Shown here piece after piece: positions 10,216 to 21,114 of a stretch of 64,000 nucleotides of DNA. The stretch is taken from contig CP136061.1 in NCBI GenBank assembly GCA_032622095.1, positions 7,760,734 through 7,824,733 of the forward strand. Direction: 5' to 3'. The notes beneath the pieces were generated by a model. It had not been told where the DNA came from. It made no database searches and saw nothing but the letters and a program-made list of their open reading frames with translations. The first letter of the stretch is position 1, and each line of letters starts with the position of its first letter. This stretch comes from Siphonodentalium dalli. Taxonomy: Eukaryota > Mollusca > Scaphopoda > Gadilida > Siphonodentaliidae. A program made the translations under genes and the position numbers.

Positions 10216-10576
10216 CTGAAAAGGAGTTTATATTTATATTATATTTCTAGCGTGTAAACAAGAGTAATATCATGTTCACTGGAAAGTAATGTGAGAAGGA
10301 TAACTTTCAAAATTGTCCAAATACTATTTTATTACACGCTTGTTCCTAGAAGTACAGTGTTATTGCCGTTCCATATTCACAAATCCATATGCAACGTACG
10401 TTCCATACGCATCTCGTTGACATAAAATGACGTACTTGACGTTCGCCTCAACCACGAAACTGGAACTATTTAAATAAAAGAATCATCACACATGACAAAC
10501 ACGCCCTGTATGAGCCTAAATAAACCTTCTAATCCTGTATTTTTAATGCACAGATTCTAGGATGCGAAGCGTGTAA

Positions 10577-10745
10577 TAAACACATAACGACACGATGTGT
10601 AAATGGGTTTGTCGATACGGCACTCGTGCTGTCGCGGAAGGATAGAACTCGAGGCGCAAGTGCCTCTCGTTCTATCCTTACGCGACAGCACTCGTGCCGT
10701 ATTGACAAACCCATTTACACATCGTGTCGTTCTGTGTATGAGTCG
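10577..10745. mobile_element. foldback MITE
   Basis: The arms CACATAACGACACGATGTGT and ACACATCGTGTCGTTCTGTG extend inward through AATGGGTTTGTCGATACGGC, GCACTCGTGCTGTCGCG and AAGGATAGAACTCGAG with their complements, so almost all 169 bp pair around a GGCGCAAGTGCC centre. The open frames on both strands are mirror images of this palindrome. Nothing else is visible in 10220-10576 or 10746-10894. Confidence 0.85.
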
Positions 10746-10894
10746 ATTCCACAAAACAAATTTTTTTCGAAGGTCTTTCGACCCCAAAATTACATATACA
10801 TAATTTGGTAAGGTGTTTTTTTTCTATTGGTTTGAATTTTTAATCAGAGGGTGCTTAAAATTGCACATGTAGATCATGGGAAGAACATCTACAG

Positions 10895-13868
10895 CTGCCT
10901 TAATGTTTATGGTGCTACATAATGTTTATGGTGCTACATAATGTTTATGGTGCTACATGTTTATGGTACTACATAATGTTTATGGTACTACATAATGTTT
11001 ATGGTGCTACATAATGTTTATAGTACTACATAATGTTTATAGTACTACATAATGTTTATCTACTACATAATGTTTATAGTACTACATAATGTTTATGGTA
11101 CTACATGTTTATGGTACTACATAACGTTTATAGTACTACATAATGTTTATAGTACTACATGTTTATGGTACTACATAATGTTTATAGTACTACATAATGT
11201 TTATGGTACTACATAATGTTTATGGTACTACAAAATGTTTATGGTACTACATAATGTTTATGGTACTACCTAATGTTTATGGTACTACATGTTTATGGTA
11301 CTACATAATGTTTATAGTACTACATAATGTTTATGGTACTACATAATGTTTATGGTACTACATAATGTTTATAGTACTACATAATGTTTATGGTGCTACA
11401 TAATGTTTATGGTGCTACATAATGTTTATGGTACTACATAATGTTTATAGTACTACATAATGTTTATGGTACTACATGTTTATGGTACTACATAACGTTT
11501 ATAGTACTACATAATGTTTATAGTACTACATAATGTTTATGGTACTACCTAATGTTTATGGTGCTACATGTTTATGGTACTACATAATGTTTATGGTACT
11601 ACATGTTTATGGTACTACATAACGTTTATAGTACTACATAATGTTTATAGTACTACATAATGTTTATGGTACTACATAATGTTTATGGTACTACATAATG
11701 TTTATAGTACTACATAATGTTTATGGTACTACATAATGTTTATGATACTACATAATGTTTATGGTGCTACATAATGTTTATGGTACTACATAATGTTTAT
11801 GGTACTACATAACGTTTATAGTACTACATAATGTTTATAGTACTACATAATGTTTATGGTACTACATAATGTTTATGGTACTATATAATGTTTATAGTAC
11901 TACATAATGTTTATGGTACTACATGTTTATGGTACTACATAATGTTTATGGTACTACATAATGTTTATGGTGCTACATAATGTTTATGGTGCTACATAAT
12001 GTTTATGGTACTACATAATGTTTATGGTACTACATAATGTTTATGGTGCTACATAATGTTTATAGTACTACATGTTTATAGTGCTACATGTTTATGGTGC
12101 TACATAATGTTTATGGTGCTACATAATGTTTATAGTACTACATAATGTTTATAGTGCTACATGTTTATGGGGCTACATAATGTTTATGGTGCTACATGTT
12201 TATGGTACTACATAATGTTTATGGTGCTACATGTTTATGGTACTACATAATGTTTATAGTACTACATAATGTTTATGGTACTACATAATGTTTATGGTGC
12301 TACATAATGTTTATGGTACTACATAATGTTTATAGTACTACATAATGTTTATAGTACTACATAATGTTTATGGTACTACATGTTTATGGTACTACATACT
12401 GTTTATAGTGCTACATAATGTTTATAGTACTACATAATGTTTATAGTACTACATAATGTTTATGGTACTACATAATGTTTATGGTGCTACATGTTTATGG
12501 TACTACATAATGTTTATGGTACTATATAATGTTTATGGTACTACATAATGTTTATGGTACTACATAATGTTTATGGTACTACATAATGTTTATGGTACTA
12601 CATAATGTTTATGGTACTACATAATGTTTATGGTACTACATAATGTTTATAGTGCTACACGTTTATATAATGTTTATAGTACATAATGTTTATGGTACTA
12701 CATAATGTTTATGGTACTACATAATGTTTATGGTACTACATAATGTTTATGGTGCTACATGTTTATGGTACTACATAATGTTTATGGTACTACATAATGT
12801 TTATGGTACTATATAATGTTTATGGTACTACATAATGTTTATGGTACTACATGTTTATGGTACTACATAATGTTTATGGTACTACATAATGTTTATGGTA
12901 CTATATAATGTTTATAGTACTACATGTTTATAGTACTACATAATGTTTATGTTACTACATGTTTATAGTACTACATAATGTTTATAGTACTACATAATGT
13001 TTATGGTACTACATAATGTTTATGGTACTACATAATGTCTATAGTACTACATAATGTTTATAGTACTACATAATGTTTATGGTACTACATAATGTTTATG
13101 GTACTACATAATGTTTATGGTACTACATACTGTTTATGGTACTACATAATGTTTATGGTACTACATACTGTTTATGGTACTACATAATGTTTATGGTACT
13201 ACATAATGATTATAGTACTACATAATGTTTATAGTACTACATAATGTTTATGGTACTACATGTTTATGGTACTACATAATGTTTATGGTACTACATATTG
13301 TTTATGGTACTACATAATGTTTATAGCACATGTTTATGGTACTACACAATGTTTATGGTACTACATGTTTATGGTACTACAAAATGTTTATGGTGCTACA
13401 TAATGTTTATGGTACTACATAATGTTTATGGTACTATATGTTTATAGTACTACATAATGTTTATGGTACTACATAATGTTTATGGTACTACATAATGTTT
13501 ATGGTACTACATAATGTTTATGGTACTATATAATGTTTATGGTACTATATACTGTTTATAGTACTACATAATGTTTATAGTACTACATAATGTTTATGTT
13601 ACTACATGTTTATAGTACTACATAATGTTTATGTTACTACATGTTTATAGTACTACATAATGTTTATAGTACTACATAATGTTTATGGTACTACATAATG
13701 TTTATGGTACTACATAATGTTTATGGTACTACATAATGTTTATAGTACTACATAATGTTTATGGTACTACATAATGTTTATGGTACTACATAATGTTTAT
13801 GGTACTACATAATGTTTATGGTACTACATAATGTTTATGGTACTACATAATGTTTATAGCACTACATA
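10895..13868. repeat. ~3-kb minisatellite of a 19-bp unit
   Basis: The unit is ATAATGTTTATGGTACTAC, in about 150-160 copies, with a common 16-bp variant lacking ATA (ATGTTTATGGTACTAC). Sequence variants GGTACTAC, AGTACTAC and GGTGCTAC are interspersed. A block with ATAACGTTTATAGTACTAC recurs near 11122, 11493, 11620 and 11811, which suggests duplication of multi-unit segments. It fills most of the intron between exons 14326 and 10215. Confidence 0.97.
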
Positions 13869-13874
13869 ATGCAT

Positions 13875-14370
13875 TATCTAACACTCACATTACGCGGCTT
13901 TGTTTCAATCCGGTCGTTATCTAACAATCACATTACGCGGCTTGATTTCAACTCATTCATTATCTAATACTCACATTACGTGGCTTGATTTCAACTCGCT
14001 CGTTATCTAATACTCATAACTCGTTCGTTATCTAATACTCACATTACGTGGCTTGATTTCAACTCGCTCGTTATCTAATACTCACATTACGCGGCTTGAT
14101 TTACACTCGCTCATTATCTAATACTCACATTACGCGGCTTGATATCAACTCGGTCGTTATCTAATACTCATAACTCGCTCGTTATCTAATACTCACATTA
14201 CGCGGCTTGATTTCAACTCGCTCGTTATCTAATACTCACATTACGTGGCTTGATTTCAACTTGCTCGTTATCTAATACTCACATTACGTGGCTTGATTTC
14301 AACTCGCTCGTTATCTAATACTCACATTACGCGGCTTGATTTCAACTCGCTCGTTATCTAAATTCATTCC
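13875..14370 (-). repeat. 43-bp minisatellite made of tubby exon tail plus 5' splice site
   Basis: About ten full units and two shortened ones occur. On the minus strand each reads AACGAGCGAGTTGAAATCAA, then GCCGCGTAAT|GTGAGTATTAGAT. The first half is the coding tail [10 protein letters not shown] and the second half is the donor GTGAGT. The unit nearest 14370 is the genuine exon end (donor at 14325); the others lie downstream of it within the intron. Unit length is not a multiple of three, and each unit has an in-frame stop after its donor. Confidence 0.95.
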
Positions 14371-14424
14371 TGGGATGATTATCGTCATCTTTCTTGGACC
14401 TTTGAACCCCAGAACATTTGTTTC
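14326..14424 (-). CDS. TUB: tubby-like gene, exon [13 protein letters not shown]
   Basis: The acceptor TTATTCTAG precedes GAAACAAATGTTCTG and the donor is CGTAAT|GTGAGT. It translates [20 protein letters not shown] followed by [13 protein letters not shown], a near-invariant segment of the tubby domain. 99 bp, phase 0 at both ends. Its last ~30 bp plus the donor are the source of the 43-bp minisatellite in the following intron. Confidence 0.96.
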
Positions 14425-14466
14425 CTAGAATAAATATAATATTTAAATTAGTTCACAGCAGTTTCA

Positions 14467-15640
14467 TTAACACTTTCATGATGGGAGCTGCGATGGTGCA
14501 GTATTAAAGACTCGGTGCTAGGGCATTCTCTTATATATGCGAATCTCCCATAGTGATCTTCGCATATATAAGAGAATTAGGGTTGCCACGACTATGAGTT
14601 TTCATAATCGACTAATCGGCAGCTATAATCGACGGTTAGTCGATTAATCGGTAATATATGCGCCCTGTATTCCATCCAGGTAAACACTTGATAAATGCGA
14701 AATTAAGATGACTTCTTTACATCCATTTTGAAGACAGTTATAAATTGTCGATGCTCCTTGTTTTACACTGTTTTATTTCGCATACAACAAGGAATACTCA
14801 TGCCCTCGTAGTCTCATTCGTCCCGATGTAGTTTTTAACAGGCCCTTACTATTAAGTATTGCCAAGTGCCCATATTGCCGATGTTTCTGGCAAAGTTAGA
14901 GCAAACTGCATACACGACGTGACAGTAACTGTGCAAAATTGCACGAAGTAAAGCTAATCTCGATCGCGACTCCCAAGCCGCCACTACGTATTTCGGCAGG
15001 TCACGTGCATCACAATAATCGGTAAAATTGAGGCAAAAGGCGTGCACTTACAATGAAGTTAACGAGGACATAGGTAGACAGTGGGAGATATTTGAGCTTT
15101 TCTGGGGGACCCTGGGGTGACAGGGATGCAGTCACAATAACTGCTGTGTATAACCTGGACATTTTCAAAAAAGAATTGCAAGAAATAATGAAAAAATTAA
15201 TAGTTTATATTACCGGCAACCGCTTCGGAAATGTATCTAGCACAGTAGCACTAATAGTAAATTAATATTCACAGTTAAACAATAAACATAATTAACATTT
15301 CGATGTCGCACACATAATACTTTGAAGATGACCGTCAAACGTCGGCGGCAACATCAAAGGCAGAGGACGCCGCAACGGAATTGTGCGGCATACGTAGTTA
15401 ACAGTTACTTCTAGACATGACATCGATGAAAAGTACTGCTTACATACACAAGTTACACTACCATATCCACCCCCCCCCCAGGCGATTAGTCGACGAAAGT
15501 AAATAACCGTCGACTACTGCACCTGCCGAAGGTTAGTCGATTAATCAAATAATCGTGGCAAGCCTAAAGAGAATGCACTGGCTTACAAGGTAAGGTTTTC
15601 ACGTTTACTTCGAATTAAAGTGGTACAAATACCAATAAAA
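14467..15640. mobile_element. P2-family MITE split by a hAT element
   Basis: The left part (14467-14577) reads TTAACACTTTCATGATGGGA, then a hairpin arm ending TATATAAGAGAAT. The right part resumes at 15567 with AAGAGAATGCACTGGCTTAC. Removing 14578-15566 and one copy of AAGAGAAT restores a normal P2 hairpin arm. The right end of the P2 element is not found, so it is truncated. Confidence 0.85.
14578..15566. mobile_element. H3 hAT-type non-autonomous element, 989 bp
   Basis: The ends are TAGGGTTGCCACGA and TCGTGGCAAGCCTA, with inner inverted motifs TAGTCGATTAATCG on both sides. It is flanked by a perfect 8-bp direct repeat AAGAGAAT (14570-14577 and 15567-15574), the hAT signature. No transposase frame is recognisable. 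The longest frame (minus, 14835-15047, 70 codons) shows no motif I know. Confidence 0.9.
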
Positions 15641-15707
15641 CCAGAATTGAGCAGAAAACTTACAAATGCACAAAAACAACTGAAATATTTGCGTTAACTA
15701 CACACTT

Positions 15708-16075
15708 TACTACACGCTTGCTTCAAGAGATGAGACTGTCCCCGTGAGACCAAGGATACCACCCCCTCACCCTCCCCTCTCATCCTCACCCTCCCCGCAG
15801 TGTGATATGGCTACAGGGTATTATCATATTAACATATTTGTTTTTCCAAAGAAACCACGACTGAACTGTATTATAATCTGACTAGCCCCATAGCAACCAC
15901 CAGCACGTGGACAAACATTTCTAAGTAAAAAAAAGGGGGGGGGATAACACCACTAAAAAAAGTTCCATGGTACTAAAATTCAATATCAAGTTCATCAAAA
16001 ATTAATGAAAAGTGAAGGAATACAATAAAGATGGACAGACAGATGGACAATTCCAATATACCCACCCATAACGTA
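15708..16075. mobile_element. Helitron-like element, decayed
   Basis: GACTGTCCCCGTGAGACCAA followed by GGATACCACCCCC, then GGGGGATAACACCACTAAAA and a GATGGACAGACAGATGGACA run, match the order of blocks in the element at 61205-61575. The 3' stem-loop is degenerate (ATATACCCACCCATAACG). Confidence 0.5.
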
Positions 16076-16100
16076 TGCTGGAGTAAAGCAGACAACTTAC

Positions 16101-16200
16101 ATAAGCACAGCCGACTAACTCTCGCCTCGATCCACCAGTTCCCTTCTTTGGATTACTCCCATTGTCGAATAATGTAAACTGTGTACCTAGTAAATTTGAC
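16101..16200 (-). CDS. TUB: tubby-like gene, exon RSNLLGTQFTLFDNG
   Basis: The acceptor TATTCTTTTTCAG precedes GTCAAATTTACTAGG and the donor is GCTTAT|GTAAGT. Completing the split Arg codon, it translates RSNLLGTQFTLFDNGSNPKK followed by GTGGSRRELVGCAY. 100 bp, phase 2 in and phase 0 out. It matches the family segment that ends in the strand before YETNVLGF; here the loop is short. Confidence 0.95.
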
Positions 16201-16261
16201 CTGAAAAAGAATATGAAGTCATTGTTAGTAGGACAGCTTACCCTTGACTTCGTCATAGTAC

Positions 16262-16640
16262 TCTAAACATGTCATATCATAAATTCATAGCCTCTAAACC
16301 TGTCATATCATACATTCATAGCCTCTAAACCTGTCATATCACACATTCATAGCCTCTAAACCTGTCATATCATACATTCATAGCCTCTAAACCTGTCATA
16401 TCATACATTCATAGCCTCTAAACCTGTCATATCACACATTCATAGCCTCTAAACCTGTCATATCATAAATTCATAGCCTCTAAACCTGTCATATCATACA
16501 TTCATAGCCTCTAAACCTGTCATATCACACATTCATAGCCTCTAAACCTGTCATATCATACATTCATAGCCTCTAAACCTGTCATATCACACATTCATAG
16601 CCTCTAAACCTGTCATATCATACATTCATAGCCTGTAAAC
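16262..16640. repeat. 31-bp minisatellite, 12 units
   Basis: The unit CCTCTAAACCTGTCATATCA plus TACATTCATAG alternates between TCATAC, TCACAC and TCATAA variants. It lies in the intron upstream (gene sense) of the exon at 16101-16200. No exon sequence is seen in the unit. Confidence 0.95.
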
Positions 16641-16719
16641 CATGTCGTGTGACAAATCCCCCCCCCCCCCGCTGATTCCAAGTCCAAATGACATGATTTC
16701 AGGTTCAGTAAGAGAATAT

Positions 16720-16955
16720 GTTGACGAACATTTGCAGAATGAATTTAGTGATAATACCCTGAACAGTGGGCTAGCATTACCAAATTCATCCTCTGGGGAC
16801 CTCATTCTGCTTAAGCCTCATCTTCTCTGGAAAGTATCTTTATTATCAAATTAAAAAGTTTTTTTAGAGTTTCTTTTTCTTTTTTAGTTTAGTTTCTCTA
16901 TATCACCAAATTGGCAAACGACACAATGCATAATCGATGTTCCCAATAGGTGCTT
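16720..16955. mobile_element. H1-family MITE, partial
   Basis: The first hairpin is present (GCAGAATGAATTTAGTGATA ... CTCTGGGGACCTCATTCTGC), followed by the linker CTCATCTTCTCTGGAAAGTA and CACAATGCATAATCGATG. The second hairpin is missing. Confidence 0.75.
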
Positions 16956-16990
16956 GCATATTATGAGCAAACACTTCCTGAAACTAGTAT

Positions 16991-17022
16991 CTTAATTTTC
17001 TTATCTATGCCTCTCCGCCCTT
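16991..17022 (-). pseudogene. duplicate of the tail of the tubby exon ending at 17036
   Basis: The minus strand reads GGGCGGAGAGGCATAGATAA then GAAAATTAAG|AT. The true exon end is GGGCGGAGAGGCTTATATAG then GAAAATTAAG|GT. About 30 bp of coding tail have been copied 14 bp into the intron, with three changes plus GT to AT at the donor. Confidence 0.85.
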
Positions 17023-17035
17023 ATAAATATTGTAC

Positions 17036-17148
17036 CTTAATTTTCCTATATAAGCCTCTCCGCCCCGTGATAAATCTGTGGGATCAGTAGATATGAGATA
17101 ATTGGACGTAGCACTTTTCTTCCGCTTTCTTCCTGCCAGCAAGAAAAC
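17036..17148 (-). CDS. TUB: tubby-like gene, exon [12 protein letters not shown]
   Basis: The acceptor TTTTTCCACAG precedes GTTTTCTTGCTGGC and the donor is TTAAG|GTACAA. It translates [20 protein letters not shown] then [17 protein letters not shown]. The basic GRKRKKS strand lies in the region that coordinates the phosphoinositide head group in the known structure (family knowledge). 113 bp, phase 0 in and phase 2 out, joining correctly to the exon at 16200. Confidence 0.96.
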
Positions 17149-17299
17149 CTGTGGAAAAAGAACATTTTATTTAAAGGGACCCAAGGAATTCGCAGCAGGT
17201 ATATGTGTAAAAATATATAAACATCTGTAAAAACATCACTCACAGTCTCATCTCTAGTCGGTAAATGTGCAAAAAATATAAACATTTATATTATATTTA

Positions 17300-17450
17300 T
17301 TATCATTTAAAAAAAAAAATTCTGACATTCTTTAACAATTATAAAAAAATAATATAAAATTTGCTAGGGCAATGCATTCTCTGATATATTCGAGGCGACC
17401 TATGGTCAACTCGCATATATAAGAGAATGCATTGGGTACAGGGTTTTCGC
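17300..17450. mobile_element. hairpin cassette, solo
   Basis: The AT linker (TGACATTCTTTAACAATTAT) is followed by GCAATGCATTCTCTGATATA, a GGCGACCTATGGTCAAC loop and TATATAAGAGAATGCATTGG, then GGTACAGGG. No outer P1-P3 ends are visible. It lies 33 bp from the 5' splice site of the exon ending at 17483. Confidence 0.7.
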
Positions 17451-17482
17451 CAAAAAAAAAAAGACATACAAATTAGTGTTAC

Positions 17483-17695
17483 CTTTTTACCATCTTCCCG
17501 TTCCAGATGGAGATAATACGTGGGATAGATGCCACGATCGACGCCACGCTTGTCACGTAGTATCCGGCACTTCATCGTAAGTCCCTGTGGTGCGGGCTGA
17601 AGGACGAAGTCATCTAGGTTCTCGCTGATGTCAGGTCCATATATGTTGTTCATGGCTCCAAGGCGGGCGTCCTGATCGGGATCACATCCACCATC
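17483..17695 (-). CDS. TUB: tubby-like gene, exon opening the tubby domain
   Basis: The acceptor ATCTATTTTTAG precedes GATGGTGGATGTGATC and the donor is AAAAAG|GTAACA. It translates [20 protein letters not shown], then [33 protein letters not shown] and [21 protein letters not shown] and the RDK-RG-DRG motifs are diagnostic of the first strands of the tubby barrel. 213 bp, phase 0 both ends. No frame damage. Confidence 0.96.
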
Positions 17696-17699
17696 CTAA

Positions 17700-17770
17700 A
17701 AATAGATGTTTGATCCTGTGAGAATGCACTGGCTTAGAAGGTCAAGGTTACACCTTTCCGTTTGTCAACT
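17700..17770. mobile_element. P2-derived fragment
   Basis: GATCCTGTGAGAATGCACTGG followed by CTTAGAAGGTCAAGGTTAC is a remnant of a P2 arm and linker. Confidence 0.45.
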
Positions 17771-17824
17771 TAGGATAGTAAAAGAAATAATGGCTTACAA
17801 CCTGTCCATCATATAATTTCCCCA

Positions 17825-19262
17825 CATAATGAAGGTGGTACATAAATGTATGAATGACATATGATAATGGTGAGGATGTCTGCTCGGCATATTAAAGAAA
17901 ATGCTAAATATAACAAGAGATGGACTGTCGTGCGCTGCATTCCCCCTCGAGGCATACCGCCTTGTGTGGGCATATCTATATGAGGGCTATACTCAGACAG
18001 ATGGACCCAAACACCAGCATTTTCATATAAACAAAGATGAGTAACTATAGAACAATAAAAACAAAACAAACATTTGAATGTGCCATTAAATGTCCTCATA
18101 GTGGTGAACATCCATACAAAATTTTTCATTGAGATCCGAGCATTACTGTTCAAGTTATGAGCTGAACAGACATCGGATGGACCAAACAACCAACATTTCC
18201 AGATAAACAACTCTAGAATGGAAAAGCAGAACAGAACAATGTCCTCATAGTAGTGATCATCCATACCAAATTCCATTGAGATCCCAGCACAACTGTTGAA
18301 GTTACGACATGAACAGACACCAGACGGACCAAAAAGCCAACATTTCCAGATAAACAAAGATGTATAACTCTAGAACGGAAAAACCGAATAAAACAATGGA
18401 ACACTCTTTTTAATGTCCTCATAGTAGTGAACATCCATACCAAATTTCATTGAGATCCCAGCACAACTGTTGAAGTTACGACATGAACAGACGGACCAAA
18501 AAGCCAACATTTCCAGATAAACAAAGATGAATAACTCCAGAATGGAAAATCTGAACAAAACGATGGAACCCTCTTTTTAATGTCCTCATAGTAGTGAACA
18601 TCCATACCAAATTTCATTGAGATCCCAGCACAACTGTTGATGTTATGACATGAACAGACACCAGACAGACTAAAAATCCAACATTTCAAGATAAACAAAG
18701 ATGAATAACTCTAGAATGGAAAATACGAACAAAACGATGTAACCCTCTATTGAATGCCCTCATACTAATGAACAGCCATACCAAATTTCATTGAGATCCC
18801 AGCACAACTGTTGAAGTTACGACATGAACAGACGGACCAAAAAGCCAACATTTCCAGATAAACAAAGATGAATAACTCCAGAATGGAAAATCTGAACAAA
18901 ACGATGGAACCCTCTTTTTAATGTCCTCATAGTAGTGAACATCCATACCAAATTTCATTGAGATCCCAGCACAACTGTTGATGTTATGACATGAACAGAC
19001 ACCAGACAGACCAAAAATCCAACATTTCAAGATAAACAAAGATGAATAACTCTAGAATGGAAAATACGAACAAAACGATGTAACCCTCTATTGAATGCCC
19101 TCATACTAATGAACAGCCATACAAAATTTCATTGAGATCCGAGCACTACTGTTCAAGTTATGACATGAACAGACATCGGACGGACGTACGGAAGCACGGA
19201 CGGACGGACGCACGGATGGACGGGTGCAAAACAGTATACCCCCCTTTTTAAAAAAAGGGGGT
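17825..19262. mobile_element. Helitron-like tandem element with 3' stem-loop
   Basis: About seven units of ~170-185 bp contain CATACCAAATTTCATTGAGA, CCAGCACAACTGTTGAAG and GATGAATAACTCCAGAATGG. A 341-bp two-unit block is duplicated almost perfectly (18447-18787 and 18788-19128). The right end has a (CGGA) run (GGACGGACGGACGCACGGA), then ATACCCCCCTTTTTAAAAAA and GGGGGTAT, a terminal hairpin. This layout fits Helentron/pearl-type non-autonomous elements. Confidence 0.75.
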
Positions 19263-19273
19263 ATAATAAAGAC

Positions 19274-19437
19274 CAAGCCTTGAAATAGTGTGTCTGTCAT
19301 TTGCAGAATGAGGTCCCCAGAGGGTGAATTTAGTGATGCTACCCCGCATAGTGGGCTAGCATCACCAAATTCACCCTCTGGGAACCTCATTCTGCTGAGT
19401 TGTAAGCAGAATGACAGACACACTATTTCAAGGCTTG
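19274..19437. mobile_element. H1-family MITE, short form with 8-bp duplication
   Basis: The ends are CAAGCCTTGAAATAGTGTG and CACACTATTTCAAGGCTTG. The central hairpin is the GAATGAGGTCCCCAGAGGG type. Flanks ATAAAGAC and ATAATGAC match at 7 of 8 positions. It lies immediately beside the Helitron-like 3' end. Confidence 0.88.
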
Positions 19438-19709
19438 ATAATGACCAAGATCCCAATTTATAGCAGACAAATTGCTCCTCGTTCTAATGCCATGAATTTT
19501 GAGGTGAAGCTGGATCCTGGAGCGATTTAATGAACTTTTGAAAATATTTTTAGAACGTACCACACAAAAATAAAATTTTATTTTATACCAAAAGTAGAAT
19601 TTAGACATCTTTGGAAATTGATTCCCAATGAGTTGAAAAAATGCCAAAATGTTTCGATTGGAACATCATCAGGTTCAGATTAATCAACGATGATATAGTA
19701 CAGAAATGG

Positions 19710-20318
19710 TTAACCTTTTCATGATGGGAGCTGCGCTCATGCAGCATTAAAGACCCTGTGCCAGTGCATTCTCTTATATAATTATGTCTCCCACAGGGAT
19801 CTTCAAATATATAAGATAATGCATAATGTCAAGGTAAATATTGTTAGGCCAATGTATTCTCTTATATACATGTATGCGAGGCTCACTATGGGAGACTGGC
19901 TTATAAAAGAGAATGCACTGGCGTATGATCTTTAATGCTGCACTAGCGCAGCTCCTGTCATGAAAGGGTTAAATATATGCTGTTGGGACATATTCATGCA
20001 GAGTCATTAATCGTAGTACATTTACCTTTTCATGATGGGAGCTGCACTGGTGATCCTGTGCCAGTGCATTCTCTTATATATGCGAGTTTCCCATAGTGAG
20101 CCTCGCATATATACAATGTAAGTGGAATCATTGGCTTACAAGGTCAAGGTGAATATTGTTAGGCCAATGTATTCTCTTATATATGCGAGGCTCCCTATGG
20201 GAGACTGGCTTATAAAAGAGAACGCACTGGCGCATGATCTTTAATGCTGCACTAGCGCAGCTCCTGTCATGAAAGGGTTAAATATATGTTGTTGGGACAT
20301 ATTCATGCAGAGTCATGC
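19710..20318. mobile_element. P2-family MITE in a ~310-bp tandem duplication
   Basis: Copy one (TTAA at 19710 to 19972) and copy two (about 20021 to 20281) share the same internal hairpins and the same downstream flank, AAATATATGCTGTTGGGACA then TATTCATGCAGAGTCAT. The flank is duplicated along with the element, so this is a segmental duplication and not two insertions. The second copy has lost its left TTAA (TTTACCTTTTCATGATGG). Confidence 0.85.
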
Positions 20319-20600
20319 ACCCTCGTGGGACCTCATTCTGCATGGCCTCATCTGCTATGGGAGAAATAACATTGAGGTTCCCAAATGGTGAATATTGTGA
20401 TGTACACCCATTGGGAACCTTGATTATGCAATGTGTCATCTGCCAATTTGGGGATATAGAGAAACTAAACTAATAAAGAAATAGATCTATGTGAAGAAGT
20501 TTCTATAGAAATTTGAAATAAAGAAACTTTCCAGAGAAGATGAGGCCTAAGCAGAATGAGGTCCCCAGAGGATGAATTTAGTGATGCTAGCCCACTATGC
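20318..20600. mobile_element. H1-family MITE, long form, ends incomplete
   Basis: It starts within a hairpin (GGGACCTCATTCTGCATGGC), runs through the linker GTGATGTACACCCATTGGGA and AATTTGGGGATATAGAGAAA, and reaches the second hairpin start GCAGAATGAGGTCCCCAGAG. Confidence 0.75.
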
Positions 20601-20638
20601 GGGACATCCATCTCAAACCTCGCTGATAAAGTTTAATG

Positions 20639-20728
20639 TTTAACCCACACGGAGCTTCACTCAAATGGAAGCATGCACTAGAGAGTGTCGTCTGCTCCAG
20701 TCTATTTTGGGCTCTCTATGGGTTATAC
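20639..20728. mobile_element. P4-family MITE
   Basis: The arms AACCCACACGGAGCTTCACT and TTTTGGGCTCTCTATGGGTT surround AAGCATGCACTAGAGAGTGT. Confidence 0.7.
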
Positions 20729-20791
20729 ACACTAAACTCAGACTTGAGCTGAATGTGTTGATCTGCATAAATTTAACAAGTAAGAAAGATA

Positions 20792-21035
20792 CAGTAATGC
20801 CCTAATTAATCGACTCCATAACCACAGCAGAATTATGGGTAATTTTTCAGGATTTAGTCGGAAATATGGCTTGTTGCCATTCATCGGAAAGCTCTCCCCG
20901 CTTGTTGCCATTTATCGGAAAGCTCTCCCTGAGAGCTTTCCGATGAATGGCAACAAGCAATATTTCCGACTAAATCCTGAAAAATTACCCATAATTCTTC
21001 TGTGGTTAAGTGGTCAATTACTTTGGGCATTACTG
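20792..21035. mobile_element. M-family MITE, complete
   Basis: CAGTAATGCCCTAATTAATC at the left and GGGCATTACTG at the right, flanked by TA. Long arms include AGGATTTAGTCGGAAATATG and the complement. The centre has an extra partial repeat of the arm tip. TA targets and a CAGT start point to the Tc1/mariner-pogo group. Confidence 0.92.
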
Positions 21036-21114
21036 TAAGGCCCGAGTAAACAGATGATTGATACGAACCTGGCATTAATATGACATCTATTAGAAAAAAA
21101 ATCGCACATAGTTA

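Noticed and set aside
10529-10811. Mirror-image frames on both strands
   Set aside because: They are the two sides of one foldback MITE.
13875-14370. CRISPR-like appearance of regular 43-bp repeats
   Set aside because: There are no unique spacers, the DNA is eukaryotic, and the unit is an exon tail with a splice donor.
17809-19039. Minus-strand frames with repeated CSCHNLNSCAGISMKF-like peptide
   Set aside because: They are translations of the Helitron-like tandem core, with no start signal or known domain.
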